Shown one piece after another: positions 1-6,208 of a stretch of DNA of 8,372 bases; position 1 is the stretch's first letter; each line of letters opens with the position of its first letter. The DNA lies in NCBI GenBank assembly GCA_026987795.1, contig JALSMF010000402.1, positions 1-8,372 of the forward strand, in the 5' to 3' direction. The stretch comes from Bacteroidales bacterium (GTDB taxonomy: Bacteria > Bacteroidota > Bacteroidia > Bacteroidales > JAADGE01). Position numbers and translations under genes: made by a program. The notes beneath the pieces were generated by a model. The model made no database searches. It was not told the origin of the DNA and saw only the letters and a program-made list of their open reading frames with translations.

Positions 1-345
1 GGTCAAGTTATCGATACCGCTGTTTAAAGAAAATGTTGTTCCGCTTAAAGACAAACCCGTTCCCGCCGTATAAGCGGTATTTTGATCATCGGCTGGTATC
101 CAATTGGTTCCGTTCCAAGACAATACTTGGCTGTTAATCGGAGCGTTAGTTGAAACATCGACATCGGTCAAGTTATCGATACCGCTGTTCAATGAAAATG
201 TTGTTCCGCTTAAAGTCAAGCCCGTTCCCGCCGTATAAGTAGTATTTTGATCATCGGCTGGTATCCAATTGGTTCCGTTCCAAGACAATACCTGTCCGTT
301 GACCGGGGCATTAGTTGAAACATCTACATCGGAATGAGTATCGAT
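1..345 (-). repeat. 165-bp in-frame tandem repeat (55-aa units)
   Basis: Bases 1-165 and 166-330 are two copies of one unit with about 14 mismatches by hand alignment, and a diverged start of the adjoining copy reaches about 345. The period equals 55 codons, so copy number can change without breaking the reading frame. The unit contains VLSWNGTNW, IPADDQNT, YTAGTGL and SGTTFSL. Only four amino acids differ between the two copies (V/I, G/S, T/A, T/S), so most nucleotide differences are silent. The array continues past the left edge, so the copy number is unknown. Such units are typical of beta-rich stalks in Bacteroidota surface proteins and phage-tail-fibre-like proteins. Confidence 0.9.
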
Positions 346-2277
346 GGAACCGTCGGCACTAACAGGAGCATTTCCCCAAGTAGCCAGCCCGTTAGCATCG
401 GAAGTTAATATTTTCCCGTTTCCGGGATTACCGCCTGTGATTTTTATTGTTCCGTTTATATCTACTTGCGAACTTGCAAAATCTCCCCCGATAAGCGGTG
501 TGGAAGTATATGAATTGGCAATATACAGTTTGTTACTTCCGGTTTCGTAATAGCCTGCTTGATAACCTATAAAAATATTTCCGCTTCCTGTTGAATTATA
601 TCCGGAATGATCTCCTATTGAAATATTATAATTTCCTGCAGAATTACTATATAATGCCATATTCCCTATAACAACATTTTGCTTTCCGGTAGTGTTGTTT
701 GTTAAAGCAGATTGACCTACTGCCGTGTTTGCAATTCCTTCGGTAATATTTTCCATAGCGAGAGATCCGACAGCCGTATTTGCATAATGATTTTTTACAC
801 CATTTTGATTCCCCTGTAAAGCTTTGTATCCTACAGCTGTATTTCCCGAATAAAAAGGCGGCGTAATATCTTCATCATACAGATATAAAGTGCGATAACC
901 TATTGCCGTTGAACCCGAATAATCTACATTTCCTCGTAAAGCATCTGTTCCGACAGCAACATTTTCGGTTCCTGTATGATTTATTGTTAATGTATTAGCA
1001 CCGTAAGCAACGTTGTTATCCGCTCCGTTTGAACTTAGTGAAGCATATCCCATTGCCGTGTTATAATCTCCAATGTTTCCGTGTAAATTATAAAAATCAC
1101 TTGCTCCTAATGTAGCTGAACCGACGGAAGTATTCCTCCGGCTTATCTTATTGAAATTCTGAGAAGATGCTCCGATAGCAATATTATCACCGCCTTTATA
1201 ATGCTTTTGCAAACTTATGTAACCTACGGCAATATTATTTTCTTCATATATATCGGGGATAGAATCCTTCATCCCCCTTAATGCTTCGTAACCTATAGCT
1301 ATAGAATGGTTACCGTTAACATCATATTTCATAGTTCCGTTACCGATTGCAACCGCTTTGTAATATCCTTGGCTTTCCATCGACTCCACACCAATGGCAA
1401 CAGCATCATCATAATAAGCTTTATTTTTTTGGGCTTTATATCCGATAGCTATATTTCGTTGTCCTATAAGTCCTTCGGGATTCTGCCTATATAAACCGTC
1501 ATATCTGGCGGAATCTCCGATGGCTATATTATAACTGCCATATTCATCCAGATAAGAAGTATTATGACCGATAGAAATATTATAACTACCTGTTTTATTA
1601 TTATGTAAACTTGCGGTTCCGACCGCTATATTATTTTCTCCGGCATAATAGTATTGATTTGACAATTGATAGGTATTATTATTAAATAAAGCGGAATCTC
1701 CAATTGCAATAAGATTGGTATTTATAGTATCTTTATACAAGGCAAAGCTTCCTATTGCAATTTTTTGACTCCCCGAGGCATTAAAATACCCCGACTTATA
1801 ACCTAAAAACACATTCGCATTATTTGAAAAATCATCATTTTCACCCGCTCCTTCACCAAGAAAAACAGATTGTCCGGTTCCGCTTTGCCAAATGTGTCCT
1901 TGAACATCCAATTCCGCTCCGGGACTTGAAATCCCAATACCAATCGAATCTGTAAGATTGTAAACATAATCTTTCAACGGATGTTTTATCCAATCATTAT
2001 CCTGTTCGCCTACCGATGTCCAAAGGTTTCCGTCATAATAATAAAATCCCTTGATACCGTCTGTTTGATAGACCATCAACCCTTCGGCAGGGCTTTGTAT
2101 TTGTCCGCGCTCTTGTGCAGTCATCCGAGGAATAAGAATTCCTTTTGAATTGCTTTTTATATCCAACATAGCCGAAGCATCGGGTTGACTGCCGTCGGTG
2201 TTGATGCCTACTTGTGCTTGTGCTTGATAACTTGCCAATAGCAGCACAAAAAATAATAAATAGGATGTTTTTTTCAT
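1..2277 (-). CDS. Large exported YadA-head-like repeat protein (5' part; C-terminus beyond left edge)
   Basis: Reading from ATG at 2277 gives 759 codons without a stop, and the frame is still open at base 1. Residues 1-21 are a signal peptide (MKKT, a Leu/Phe core, then AQA before Q22). Residues 22-90 are the module common in secreted Bacteroidota repeat proteins (VGINTDG, SAMLDIKS, GILIPRMT, GLMVYQTD, GFYYYDG). Residues about 139-575 hold roughly 24 copies of a degenerate motif [A/S/F/V]-[I/V/L]-G-x-x-[A/S/T]-[L/G] (AIGSFAL, AIGDSAL, AVGTASL, AVGYKAL, FIGYQAG), spaced irregularly from about 16 residues upwards. This is the pattern of YadA-like adhesin heads. Residues about 583-640 form a linker (KLYIANS, TPLIGGDF, ILTSDANG), after which 55-residue tandem repeats begin. 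The family points to a surface fibre or adhesin. How it is anchored (autotransporter barrel, type IX signal or S74-type tail-fibre chaperone domain) cannot be seen. It follows the 74-aa gene by 11 bases, so the two are probably co-transcribed. Confidence 0.85.
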   Translation of the reverse strand, partial: MKKTSYLLFFVLLLASYQAQAQVGINTDGSQPDASAMLDIKSNSKGILIPRMTAQERGQIQSPAEGLMVYQTDGIKGFYYYDGNLWTSVGEQDNDWIKHPLKDYVYNLTDSIGIGISSPGAELDVQGHIWQSGTGQSVFLGEGAGENDDFSNNANVFLGYKSGYFNASGSQKIAIGSFALYKDTINTNLIAIGDSALFNNNTYQLSNQYYYAGENNIAVGTASLHNNKTGSYNISIGHNTSYLDEYGSYNIAIGDSARYDGLYRQNPEGLIGQRNIAIGYKAQKNKAYYDDAVAIGVESMESQGYYKAVAIGNGTMKYDVNGNHSIAIGYEALRGMKDSIPDIYEENNIAVGYISLQKHYKGGDNIAIGASSQNFNKISRRNTSVGSATLGASDFYNLHGNIGDYNTAMGYASLSSNGADNNVAYGANTLTINHTGTENVAVGTDALRGNVDYSGSTAIGYRTLYLYDEDITPPFYSGNTAVGYKALQGNQNGVKNHYANTAVGSLAMENITEGIANTAVGQSALTNNTTGKQNVVIGNMALYSNSAGNYNISIGDHSGYNSTGSGNIFIGYQAGYYETGSNKLYIANSYTSTPLIGGDFASSQVDINGTIKITGGNPGNGKILTSDANGLATWGNAPVSADGSIDTHSDVDVSTNAPVNGQVLSWNGTNWIPADDQNTTYTAGTGLTLSGTTFSLNSGIDNLTDVDVSTNAPINSQVLSWNGTNWIPADDQNTAYTAGTGLSLSGTTFSLNSGIDNLT

Positions 2278-2288
2278 GTTTGTCAGTT

Positions 2289-2513
2289 TTAGTTTGTAAA
2301 TGTTTTTTGGTATATAAGTTTTTGGTTACTTTTTATTCGAAGAATTAATTTTCCTTTTTGATTTTTGATTGCTATTGTTTCAAAATCGGTATTGACAAAT
2401 GCTTTTTTATAAAGGGTTTTTCCGTACTCATTATCAATTTCAATAATTCCGTTTTTCAATATTTCATCGGAAGAAATAAAAACAGTATTTTCCTTCTTAA
2501 TGGCAAGAATCAT
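2289..2513 (-). CDS. Small 74-aa protein resembling an orphan type IX secretion C-terminal domain
   Basis: The ORF starts at ATG 2513. An in-frame stop lies two codons upstream (2517-2519), so it is not the tail of a longer frame there. It has no signal peptide and no membrane segment. Residues 23-74 alternate hydrophobic and polar residues in the order seen in Por/type IX sorting domains: a strand (IIEIDN), a turn with Gly (EYGKTLYKK), a strand (FETIAI), a Gly turn (KGKLILRI) and a final strand ending in basic and aromatic residues (KLIYQKTF). In that family these domains sit at the end of exported cargo; here there is no cargo. The stop codon is 11 bases before the start of the giant repeat protein, which implies one transcript and perhaps translational coupling. 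It could be a cytoplasmic protein that merely shares the fold, or a relic. The family call is inference from the strand pattern only. The coding call rests on position, spacing and protein-like composition. Confidence 0.62.
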   Translation of the reverse strand: MILAIKKENTVFISSDEILKNGIIEIDNEYGKTLYKKAFVNTDFETIAIKNQKGKLILRIKSNQKLIYQKTFTN

Positions 2514-2640
2514 TTTTTAATTACAAAAAAACTTATTTAGTATTAAGAAAAAAAGAAATTAAAGTCATCAAAAGGTCATCAATGCAAAAATTTATATATT
2601 TTATTTTTTTTATATTTACAAACTAAAAAAAGTTACAATA
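2514..2640. promoter_or_regulatory. Divergent intergenic control region
   Basis: These 127 bases separate the minus-strand operon (start 2513) from the plus-strand regulator gene (start 2641) and must hold promoters for both. The region is extremely AT-rich, with long A and T tracts on both sides of a more mixed core at 2562-2585. On the plus strand, TATATTTA at 2611-2618 matches seven of the eight positions of the Bacteroidota -7 box (TAnnTTTG), which would give a leader of roughly 15-20 bases. No convincing -33 box is seen for it. No exact -7 box was found for the minus direction. Neither start codon has a Shine-Dalgarno sequence, as is common in this phylum. Confidence 0.5.
2564..2582. promoter_or_regulatory. 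Candidate operator: direct repeat GTCATCAA with 11-bp period
   Basis: GTCATCAA occurs at 2564-2571 and again at 2575-2582. The period of 11 bases puts both copies on about the same face of the helix. The repeat is the least AT-biased part of the divergent region and lies upstream of the likely plus-strand -7 box. Side-by-side direct repeats of this kind suit a regulator that binds as a tandem dimer, and LuxR-type HTH proteins such as the adjacent gene product are an obvious candidate. The link is inference. An eight-base repeat in AT-rich DNA may also arise by chance. Confidence 0.35.
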
Positions 2641-4545
2641 ATGAAAAAACTCATCATCCTGACTGTTCTTTCTTTACTGTCCGCTGTGCTCCTTGCTCAA
2701 AATTCAGCAGATGAAGAATCTGAAAATACAGATAATAATGAAAGAATCAATACTTGTTTAAAGTATGCAAAAAAATATCGGACAGACAGTACTGAATCGG
2801 CTTTAAAATATTTAAGGAAAGGTATTCATATTGCCGAAACAAACCATTTAATTTCTGACAGTATTTTAAACTTGTTTTTTTTAGCCGGAGAAATTTATTA
2901 TACGAGTAACCGGTTAGATTCTGCTGAATTTTATATGAAAAAAAGTATTGAAAAGGCAGCCGGTTTAAAAAATAATTTATTTTCTGCCAAAGCATATCGA
3001 GCGTTGGGAAATATTCTTTATAATAAAAGTGAGTTTGTTAAATCTTTAGAAACTTTTAAAAAATCTTTAAAATTTGCTTCATTGGTAAAAGATTCTGTTT
3101 TAACAGCAGATATACTGATTGACAAAGCTTATACACACGACATTTTGTCGGAAAGAGATTCGGCTTTGTATATGCTCGAAAAGGCAAATGATATTTCAAA
3201 AAAAATAAATTATACGGCAGGCATAGGAAAATCGGAATTAGCTGCCGGAAATATTTATTACGGTATAAATAAATTTGATATTGCATTATTGCATTATCAA
3301 AATGCTTTGGATGCCGCATTAAAAACAGAAAATATTATGGGAACAGCAGCTTCATACAAAAATATTGCTGTCATATATATCGAAAAAAAGAAATATGACC
3401 CTGCACTAAGAAATTTGCGATTATCTTTAAAAGAATATCAAAAATTAAATTATCCCGTTATGCTTGCAAATGTGTATAATGATTTTTCATTAATTTATTC
3501 CCAAAAAGGACAAAAGGACAGTGTGAAATATTATTTAACTAAAAGCATAAATATTTCCAAGAAATACGGAACTCAGGAGGATTTATCAATTGCCTATAAT
3601 GTTGCCGGAGTTTCATACGGAAATCTGAAAGAATATTATTTAAGCAACTTATATTTAGATTCTTGCATTTTGCCCGCAAAGAAAATTAATTTCGGATTAA
3701 TGCTTGAAAAAACCTATAAAACTTATTCCGAAAATTTATATGCTTTAAACAAATACAAAGAGGCACTGTATTATTATAAAAAATATAATGCGGTAAAAGA
3801 TTCAATATCAAACGAAAGTTTTCGAAATAAACTTGCACAATATCAGGCGGAATATGAATCTTTTCAAAAAGAAGCCGAAATAATGCGTTTGAAAGATAAA
3901 GAGTTAATCGACAAAGCTAATAACAGATTGTTGATTTTCGGAATATTCTCTTTAGTTATTATTTTTATTTTGATTATAGTAAGAATTCAAACCAAAAGGA
4001 AAAAAGATTCTGAAATTCAGAAGCAAAAAATTATTCTGTATCAAAAAGAGAAAGAACTTATAAAAGCAAAGCTAGTTCAAAAGGAAATCGAAGAAAAAAG
4101 ATTGAAAAATGAAATAGAATTTAAAACCAAGCAACTTGCCGGACATGCATTAAATATGATGCAAAAAAATAAACTTTTGCAAGAACTAACGGAAAAAATA
4201 TCTGAGCATTCAAAAAAATTAAATACCGAAGGCAAGGAGCAACTGTATTCGGTAAAAAAGCAATTAGAAGCAGGTTTGAATGTTGATAAAGATTGGGATT
4301 TATTTAAAATCTATTTTGAGCAAATTAACGAATCGTTTTTTGATAAATTGAAAGAAATTAATCCGAAATTAACCGGAAATGACTATCGGCTTTGTGCATT
4401 AACAAAATTAAATATGTCTCTAAAAGAAACAGCTTCCGTATTGAATATTTCGCCGGACAGTGTAAAAAATGCCCGCTATCGGTTAAAGAAAAAGCTGGAT
4501 CTGAAAAAACACGACAGTTTAAATGTTTTTTTGGACAGTTTATAA
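2641..4545 (+). CDS. Membrane-anchored TPR / LuxR-type HTH transcriptional regulator
   Basis: This 634-aa protein has a clear order of parts. Residues 1-20 are a signal peptide (MKKL, hydrophobic core, LLAQ). Residues about 30-400 are helical TPR repeats, roughly eight or nine units, with typical patterns such as ALGNILYN, AAGNIYYG and EALYYYKKYN. Residues 430-447 form a single membrane span (LLIFGIFSLVIIFILIIV) followed by basic residues. Residues about 448-520 are a charged coiled coil. Residues 575-634 are a LuxR/GerE-like HTH (LTGNDYRLCALTKLNMS, ETASVLNISPDSVKNARYRLKKKL). The expected topology is TPRs in the periplasm and HTH in the cytoplasm, so a periplasmic signal or partner could be relayed straight to DNA without a kinase. 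This architecture is widespread in Bacteroidota, but its targets are mostly unknown. The gene is divergent from the surface-protein operon, so regulation of that operon and of itself is the natural hypothesis. It ends 29 bases from the convergent PspC gene. Confidence 0.92.
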   Translation: MKKLIILTVLSLLSAVLLAQNSADEESENTDNNERINTCLKYAKKYRTDSTESALKYLRKGIHIAETNHLISDSILNLFFLAGEIYYTSNRLDSAEFYMKKSIEKAAGLKNNLFSAKAYRALGNILYNKSEFVKSLETFKKSLKFASLVKDSVLTADILIDKAYTHDILSERDSALYMLEKANDISKKINYTAGIGKSELAAGNIYYGINKFDIALLHYQNALDAALKTENIMGTAASYKNIAVIYIEKKKYDPALRNLRLSLKEYQKLNYPVMLANVYNDFSLIYSQKGQKDSVKYYLTKSINISKKYGTQEDLSIAYNVAGVSYGNLKEYYLSNLYLDSCILPAKKINFGLMLEKTYKTYSENLYALNKYKEALYYYKKYNAVKDSISNESFRNKLAQYQAEYESFQKEAEIMRLKDKELIDKANNRLLIFGIFSLVIIFILIIVRIQTKRKKDSEIQKQKIILYQKEKELIKAKLVQKEIEEKRLKNEIEFKTKQLAGHALNMMQKNKLLQELTEKISEHSKKLNTEGKEQLYSVKKQLEAGLNVDKDWDLFKIYFEQINESFFDKLKEINPKLTGNDYRLCALTKLNMSLKETASVLNISPDSVKNARYRLKKKLDLKKHDSLNVFLDSL

Positions 4546-4574
4546 AATTACGCAAACGAGTTATTCCAAAAAGC
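4546..4574. other. Convergent intergenic gap without a clear terminator
   Basis: These 29 bases separate the stops of the TPR-HTH regulator and of the PspC operon. I see no GC-rich hairpin. The AAGCTT at 4571-4576 is too short to act as one. Termination may be factor-dependent, or the two transcripts may overlap at their 3' ends. Confidence 0.5.
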
Positions 4575-5195
4575 TTATTTCTTTTTCTTTTTTTTGAGCC
4601 ATTTTTCTTTAACGTATTCGATTTCGTCTTTTATAGCTTTTTCAATATTAGAAACCGTTACAGGCTCGCCTTGCATTTCTAATTTCTGAGAAACGGTAAC
4701 GGCTTTAGGTATTACAATCCATAAAATAATATAAATTAACGGACCGAAACCGCCTAAGAAAAATGCGGCAACAAATATAAGACGAATAAAGACAGGGTCT
4801 GTTCCGAAATAATTACCGAGTCCGGCACATACTCCGGCAAAAACATTGTTATCCTCATCTCTGTATAATCTTTTTTGTTTTCTTTTCTTTTTTTCTTTCG
4901 GGTAATCATCAGAAATATTTTGCTCTTTTTTTTCATCCGGTTCAAAATCTTCAGGGTTTCCCATTGTTTTAATAACCTCTTCAACCTCTTTCAAAGTTAT
5001 AACCCCTTCGTTTCCTGCCTGTTCGTCAAAGAGTTCGGCTACACGTGCTTCTATGTCGTTAAAAATTTCCTCTCCGTCTTCTTCATTTTCGTATTTTAGG
5101 GCAATTCTGTCAAGCCATTTTTTTAATTTTGAATATGCGTCCTCGTCAATATTAAAAATATACCCGCTAATGTGTATTCTTATTGTCTTTTTCAT
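4575..5195 (-). CDS. PspC-domain protein with HAAS-like N-terminal domain
   Basis: This 206-aa protein begins at ATG 5195, five bases after the padR-like stop, so it is the last gene of a coupled operon. Residues 1-84 are a soluble alpha-helical domain with the hallmarks FNIDEDAYSKL, FNDIEARVAELF, EVEEVIKTMG and NPEDF, as in HAAS-type signalling domains, which are known to sit beside PadR regulators. Residues 85-107 are a charged, Lys-rich linker. Residues about 108-165 are a PspC domain (LYRDEDNNVFAGVCAGLGNY, GTDPVFIRLIF, then a hydrophobic stretch ending in ILWIVIPKA), which inserts in the inner membrane. Residues 166-206 form an amphipathic tail ending in a run of lysines. Many Bacteroidota relatives continue for several hundred residues with a further extracytoplasmic part. 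Here the stop lies 29 bases from the next gene, so this is a short form. The likely role is envelope-stress sensing or signalling; the ligand is unknown. Confidence 0.92.
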   Translation of the reverse strand: MKKTIRIHISGYIFNIDEDAYSKLKKWLDRIALKYENEEDGEEIFNDIEARVAELFDEQAGNEGVITLKEVEEVIKTMGNPEDFEPDEKKEQNISDDYPKEKKKRKQKRLYRDEDNNVFAGVCAGLGNYFGTDPVFIRLIFVAAFFLGGFGPLIYIILWIVIPKAVTVSQKLEMQGEPVTVSNIEKAIKDEIEYVKEKWLKKKKKK

Positions 5196-5200
5196 TTTGT

Positions 5201-5533
5201 TTATCCGTTTGATGTTCTTATTTTTTCAACCGATTCGGTTAAGTTATTCCATGAATTATCCAGTTCTTCCAAAACCTTCTGTCCCTTATCCGTAAGTCTG
5301 TAATATTTACGCGGAGGACCTTGGGTTGACTCTTCCCACCTGTAGCTCAGCAGCCCTGCATTTTTTTGGCGCGTAAGTAAAGGATATAATGTACCTTCTA
5401 CAACAATAAGTTCTGCATTTTTTAATTCCTTAATTATATCGGAAGCATACGCATCTCCTTTAGAAAGCACCTGTAATGTGCAATATTCCAAAATACCTTT
5501 TCTCATTTGTGCTTTTACGTTTTCAATCTTCAT
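5201..5533 (-). CDS. PadR-family transcriptional repressor (short form)
   Basis: This 110-aa winged-helix protein has the standard small PadR layout. Residues 4-25 form the first helix (ENVKAQMRKGILEYCTLQVL), residues about 28-60 the HTH (AYASDIIKEL, VVEGTLYPLLTRQKNAGLL), and residues 62-83 the wing (SYRWEES, GPPRKYYRLTDKG). A short C-terminal helix (residues 84-106) serves for dimer contacts. The start at 5533 matches the usual N-terminus of the family, and an AGG lies about eight bases upstream. PadR proteins commonly repress their own operon and are released by ligands or partner proteins. The gene sits between two PspC genes and is separated from the downstream one by only five bases. The helical N-terminal domain of that neighbour is the probable signalling partner. 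The 49-bp gap before this gene could carry its own promoter or operator, but no clear inverted repeat was found there. Confidence 0.95.
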   Translation of the reverse strand: MKIENVKAQMRKGILEYCTLQVLSKGDAYASDIIKELKNAELIVVEGTLYPLLTRQKNAGLLSYRWEESTQGPPRKYYRLTDKGQKVLEELDNSWNNLTESVEKIRTSNG

Positions 5534-5582
5534 CAGCGCCTGTTGTTTTTAGTTATATAATGTCGCAGTTAAAGCCCTGTCA

Positions 5583-6107
5583 TTACGGGGAAACCGTATT
5601 TTGCCATTTACTTTTAGGCTCGTTTGACGGAAGTATAATCCATAAAATTATATACACGGGAATAAAAAATCCTCTGAACAGTGTTGCAATTAAAAAAAAC
5701 AATCGGACATATAACGGGTCTATTCCTATATATTTTGCAATTCCGGCACAAACTCCGGATATTATTTTCTCTGTTTTATCTCGCTGTAATCTGTTTTTTT
5801 TCTTATAACGGACTTTTTTTCTTATGAATTTTTCATCTTCATAAAATTTTTGCTTGAACTTTATTTTATGATTTTCTTTCATAACTTTTATAACTTCGTT
5901 AATAATTTTCACGTCTATAATGTCCTGTTTTCTGTTTTCCGTCTCCATATCTAAAAGAATTGATATCTGGATTTCCGCATCTGAATACTTCCCCTCCCCT
6001 TTCAATGTCTTTTTTATAAATTTCATAAAATCTGCAAGCATTCTATACGCTTTTTCGGTTATTTTATAACTTTTACCGTTAATAATTATCTCCTTAATCT
6101 GCTCCAT
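5583..6107 (-). CDS. Diverged PspC-domain protein (paralogue of the 4575-5195 product)
   Basis: This 174-aa protein has the same two-part plan as the PspC protein two genes downstream. Residues 1-78 align in outline with the HAAS-like domain (EIIINGKSYKITEKAYRML, then AEIQISILLDMETE and INEVIKVM), but the IEARVAELF signature and the closing GNPEDF motif are lost. A very basic linker follows (about residues 80-107). The PspC domain lies at about 106-161 (RLQRDKTEKIISGVCAGIAK, GIDPLYVRLFF, VYIILWIILP) and is well kept, although an Arg (R145) replaces the Gly-rich centre of the hydrophobic stretch. The protein is probably an inner-membrane component of the same envelope-signalling unit. It is the first gene of the cluster, with an exact -7 box upstream. 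The duplication and unequal divergence suggest that the two copies no longer do the same job. Confidence 0.88.
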   Translation of the reverse strand: MEQIKEIIINGKSYKITEKAYRMLADFMKFIKKTLKGEGKYSDAEIQISILLDMETENRKQDIIDVKIINEVIKVMKENHKIKFKQKFYEDEKFIRKKVRYKKKNRLQRDKTEKIISGVCAGIAKYIGIDPLYVRLFFLIATLFRGFFIPVYIILWIILPSNEPKSKWQNTVSP

Positions 6108-6126
6108 AGTTTATAGTTTTATTATG

Positions 6127-6157
6127 CAAATATATATAAAATATACTACTATGCAAT
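6127..6157 (-). promoter_or_regulatory. Bacteroidota-type promoter for the PspC/PadR/PspC cluster
   Basis: On the minus strand, TATATTTG at 6134-6127 is an exact -7 box (TAnnTTTG). ATTG at 6157-6154 matches the -33 box TTTG at three of four bases, with a 19-base spacer, which is the spacing known for the primary Bacteroidota sigma factor. The predicted transcript would start near 6120 and leave a leader of about 10-15 bases before the ATG at 6107. Confidence 0.6.
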
Positions 6158-6170
6158 ACATAATACTATA

Positions 6171-6201
6171 TTTTTATATAATTTTATTATTTTTATATTT
6201 G
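6171..6201 (+). promoter_or_regulatory. Bacteroidota-type promoter for the DUF2797 gene
   Basis: On the plus strand, TATATTTG at 6194-6201 is an exact -7 box. TTTT at 6171-6174 is a three-of-four match to the -33 box with a 19-base spacer. The box ends only seven bases before the ATG at 6209, so the predicted transcript start is within a few bases of the start codon. The surrounding DNA is almost pure AT, so chance matches are possible, but the two exact boxes point outward toward the two flanking genes. Confidence 0.5.
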
Positions 6202-6208
6202 CAAAATT

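Noticed and set aside
1..345. CRISPR array or mobile-element repeat
   Set aside because: The 165-bp units are contiguous, in-frame and coding, with no spacers, terminal inverted repeats or transposase.
344..1494. Plus-strand ORFs of about 60-70 codons opposite the repeat protein
   Set aside because: They lie antisense to a 759-codon open frame with clear domain content, and their translations are low-complexity mirror products of the repeats.
1..2277. Confident call as a trimeric autotransporter or as a phage tail fibre
   Set aside because: The head motifs fit the first and the stalk repeats fit the second, but the diagnostic C-terminal domain is outside the window and no phage genes are nearby.
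2358..2540. Plus-strand 60-aa ORF opposite the 74-aa gene
   Set aside because: The minus-strand frame has the better start, an 11-base link to the next gene and a protein-like strand pattern. The plus frame is Phe/Ile/Asn-rich, as expected from antisense AT-rich DNA.
4575..4600. Frameshift in the A/T homopolymer at the 3' end of the PspC gene causing truncation
   Set aside because: The stop lies within 29 bases of the convergent gene's stop, so there is no room for the long C-terminal extension in any frame.
5534..5582. Terminator or PadR operator in the gap upstream of padR
   Set aside because: Only a three-base CCC/GGG pairing is seen, and there is no convincing inverted repeat or ATGT-N8-ACAT type site.
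5476..5808. Plus-strand 110-aa ORF across the padR/pspC junction
   Set aside because: It overlaps two well-supported minus-strand genes and has no recognisable domain.
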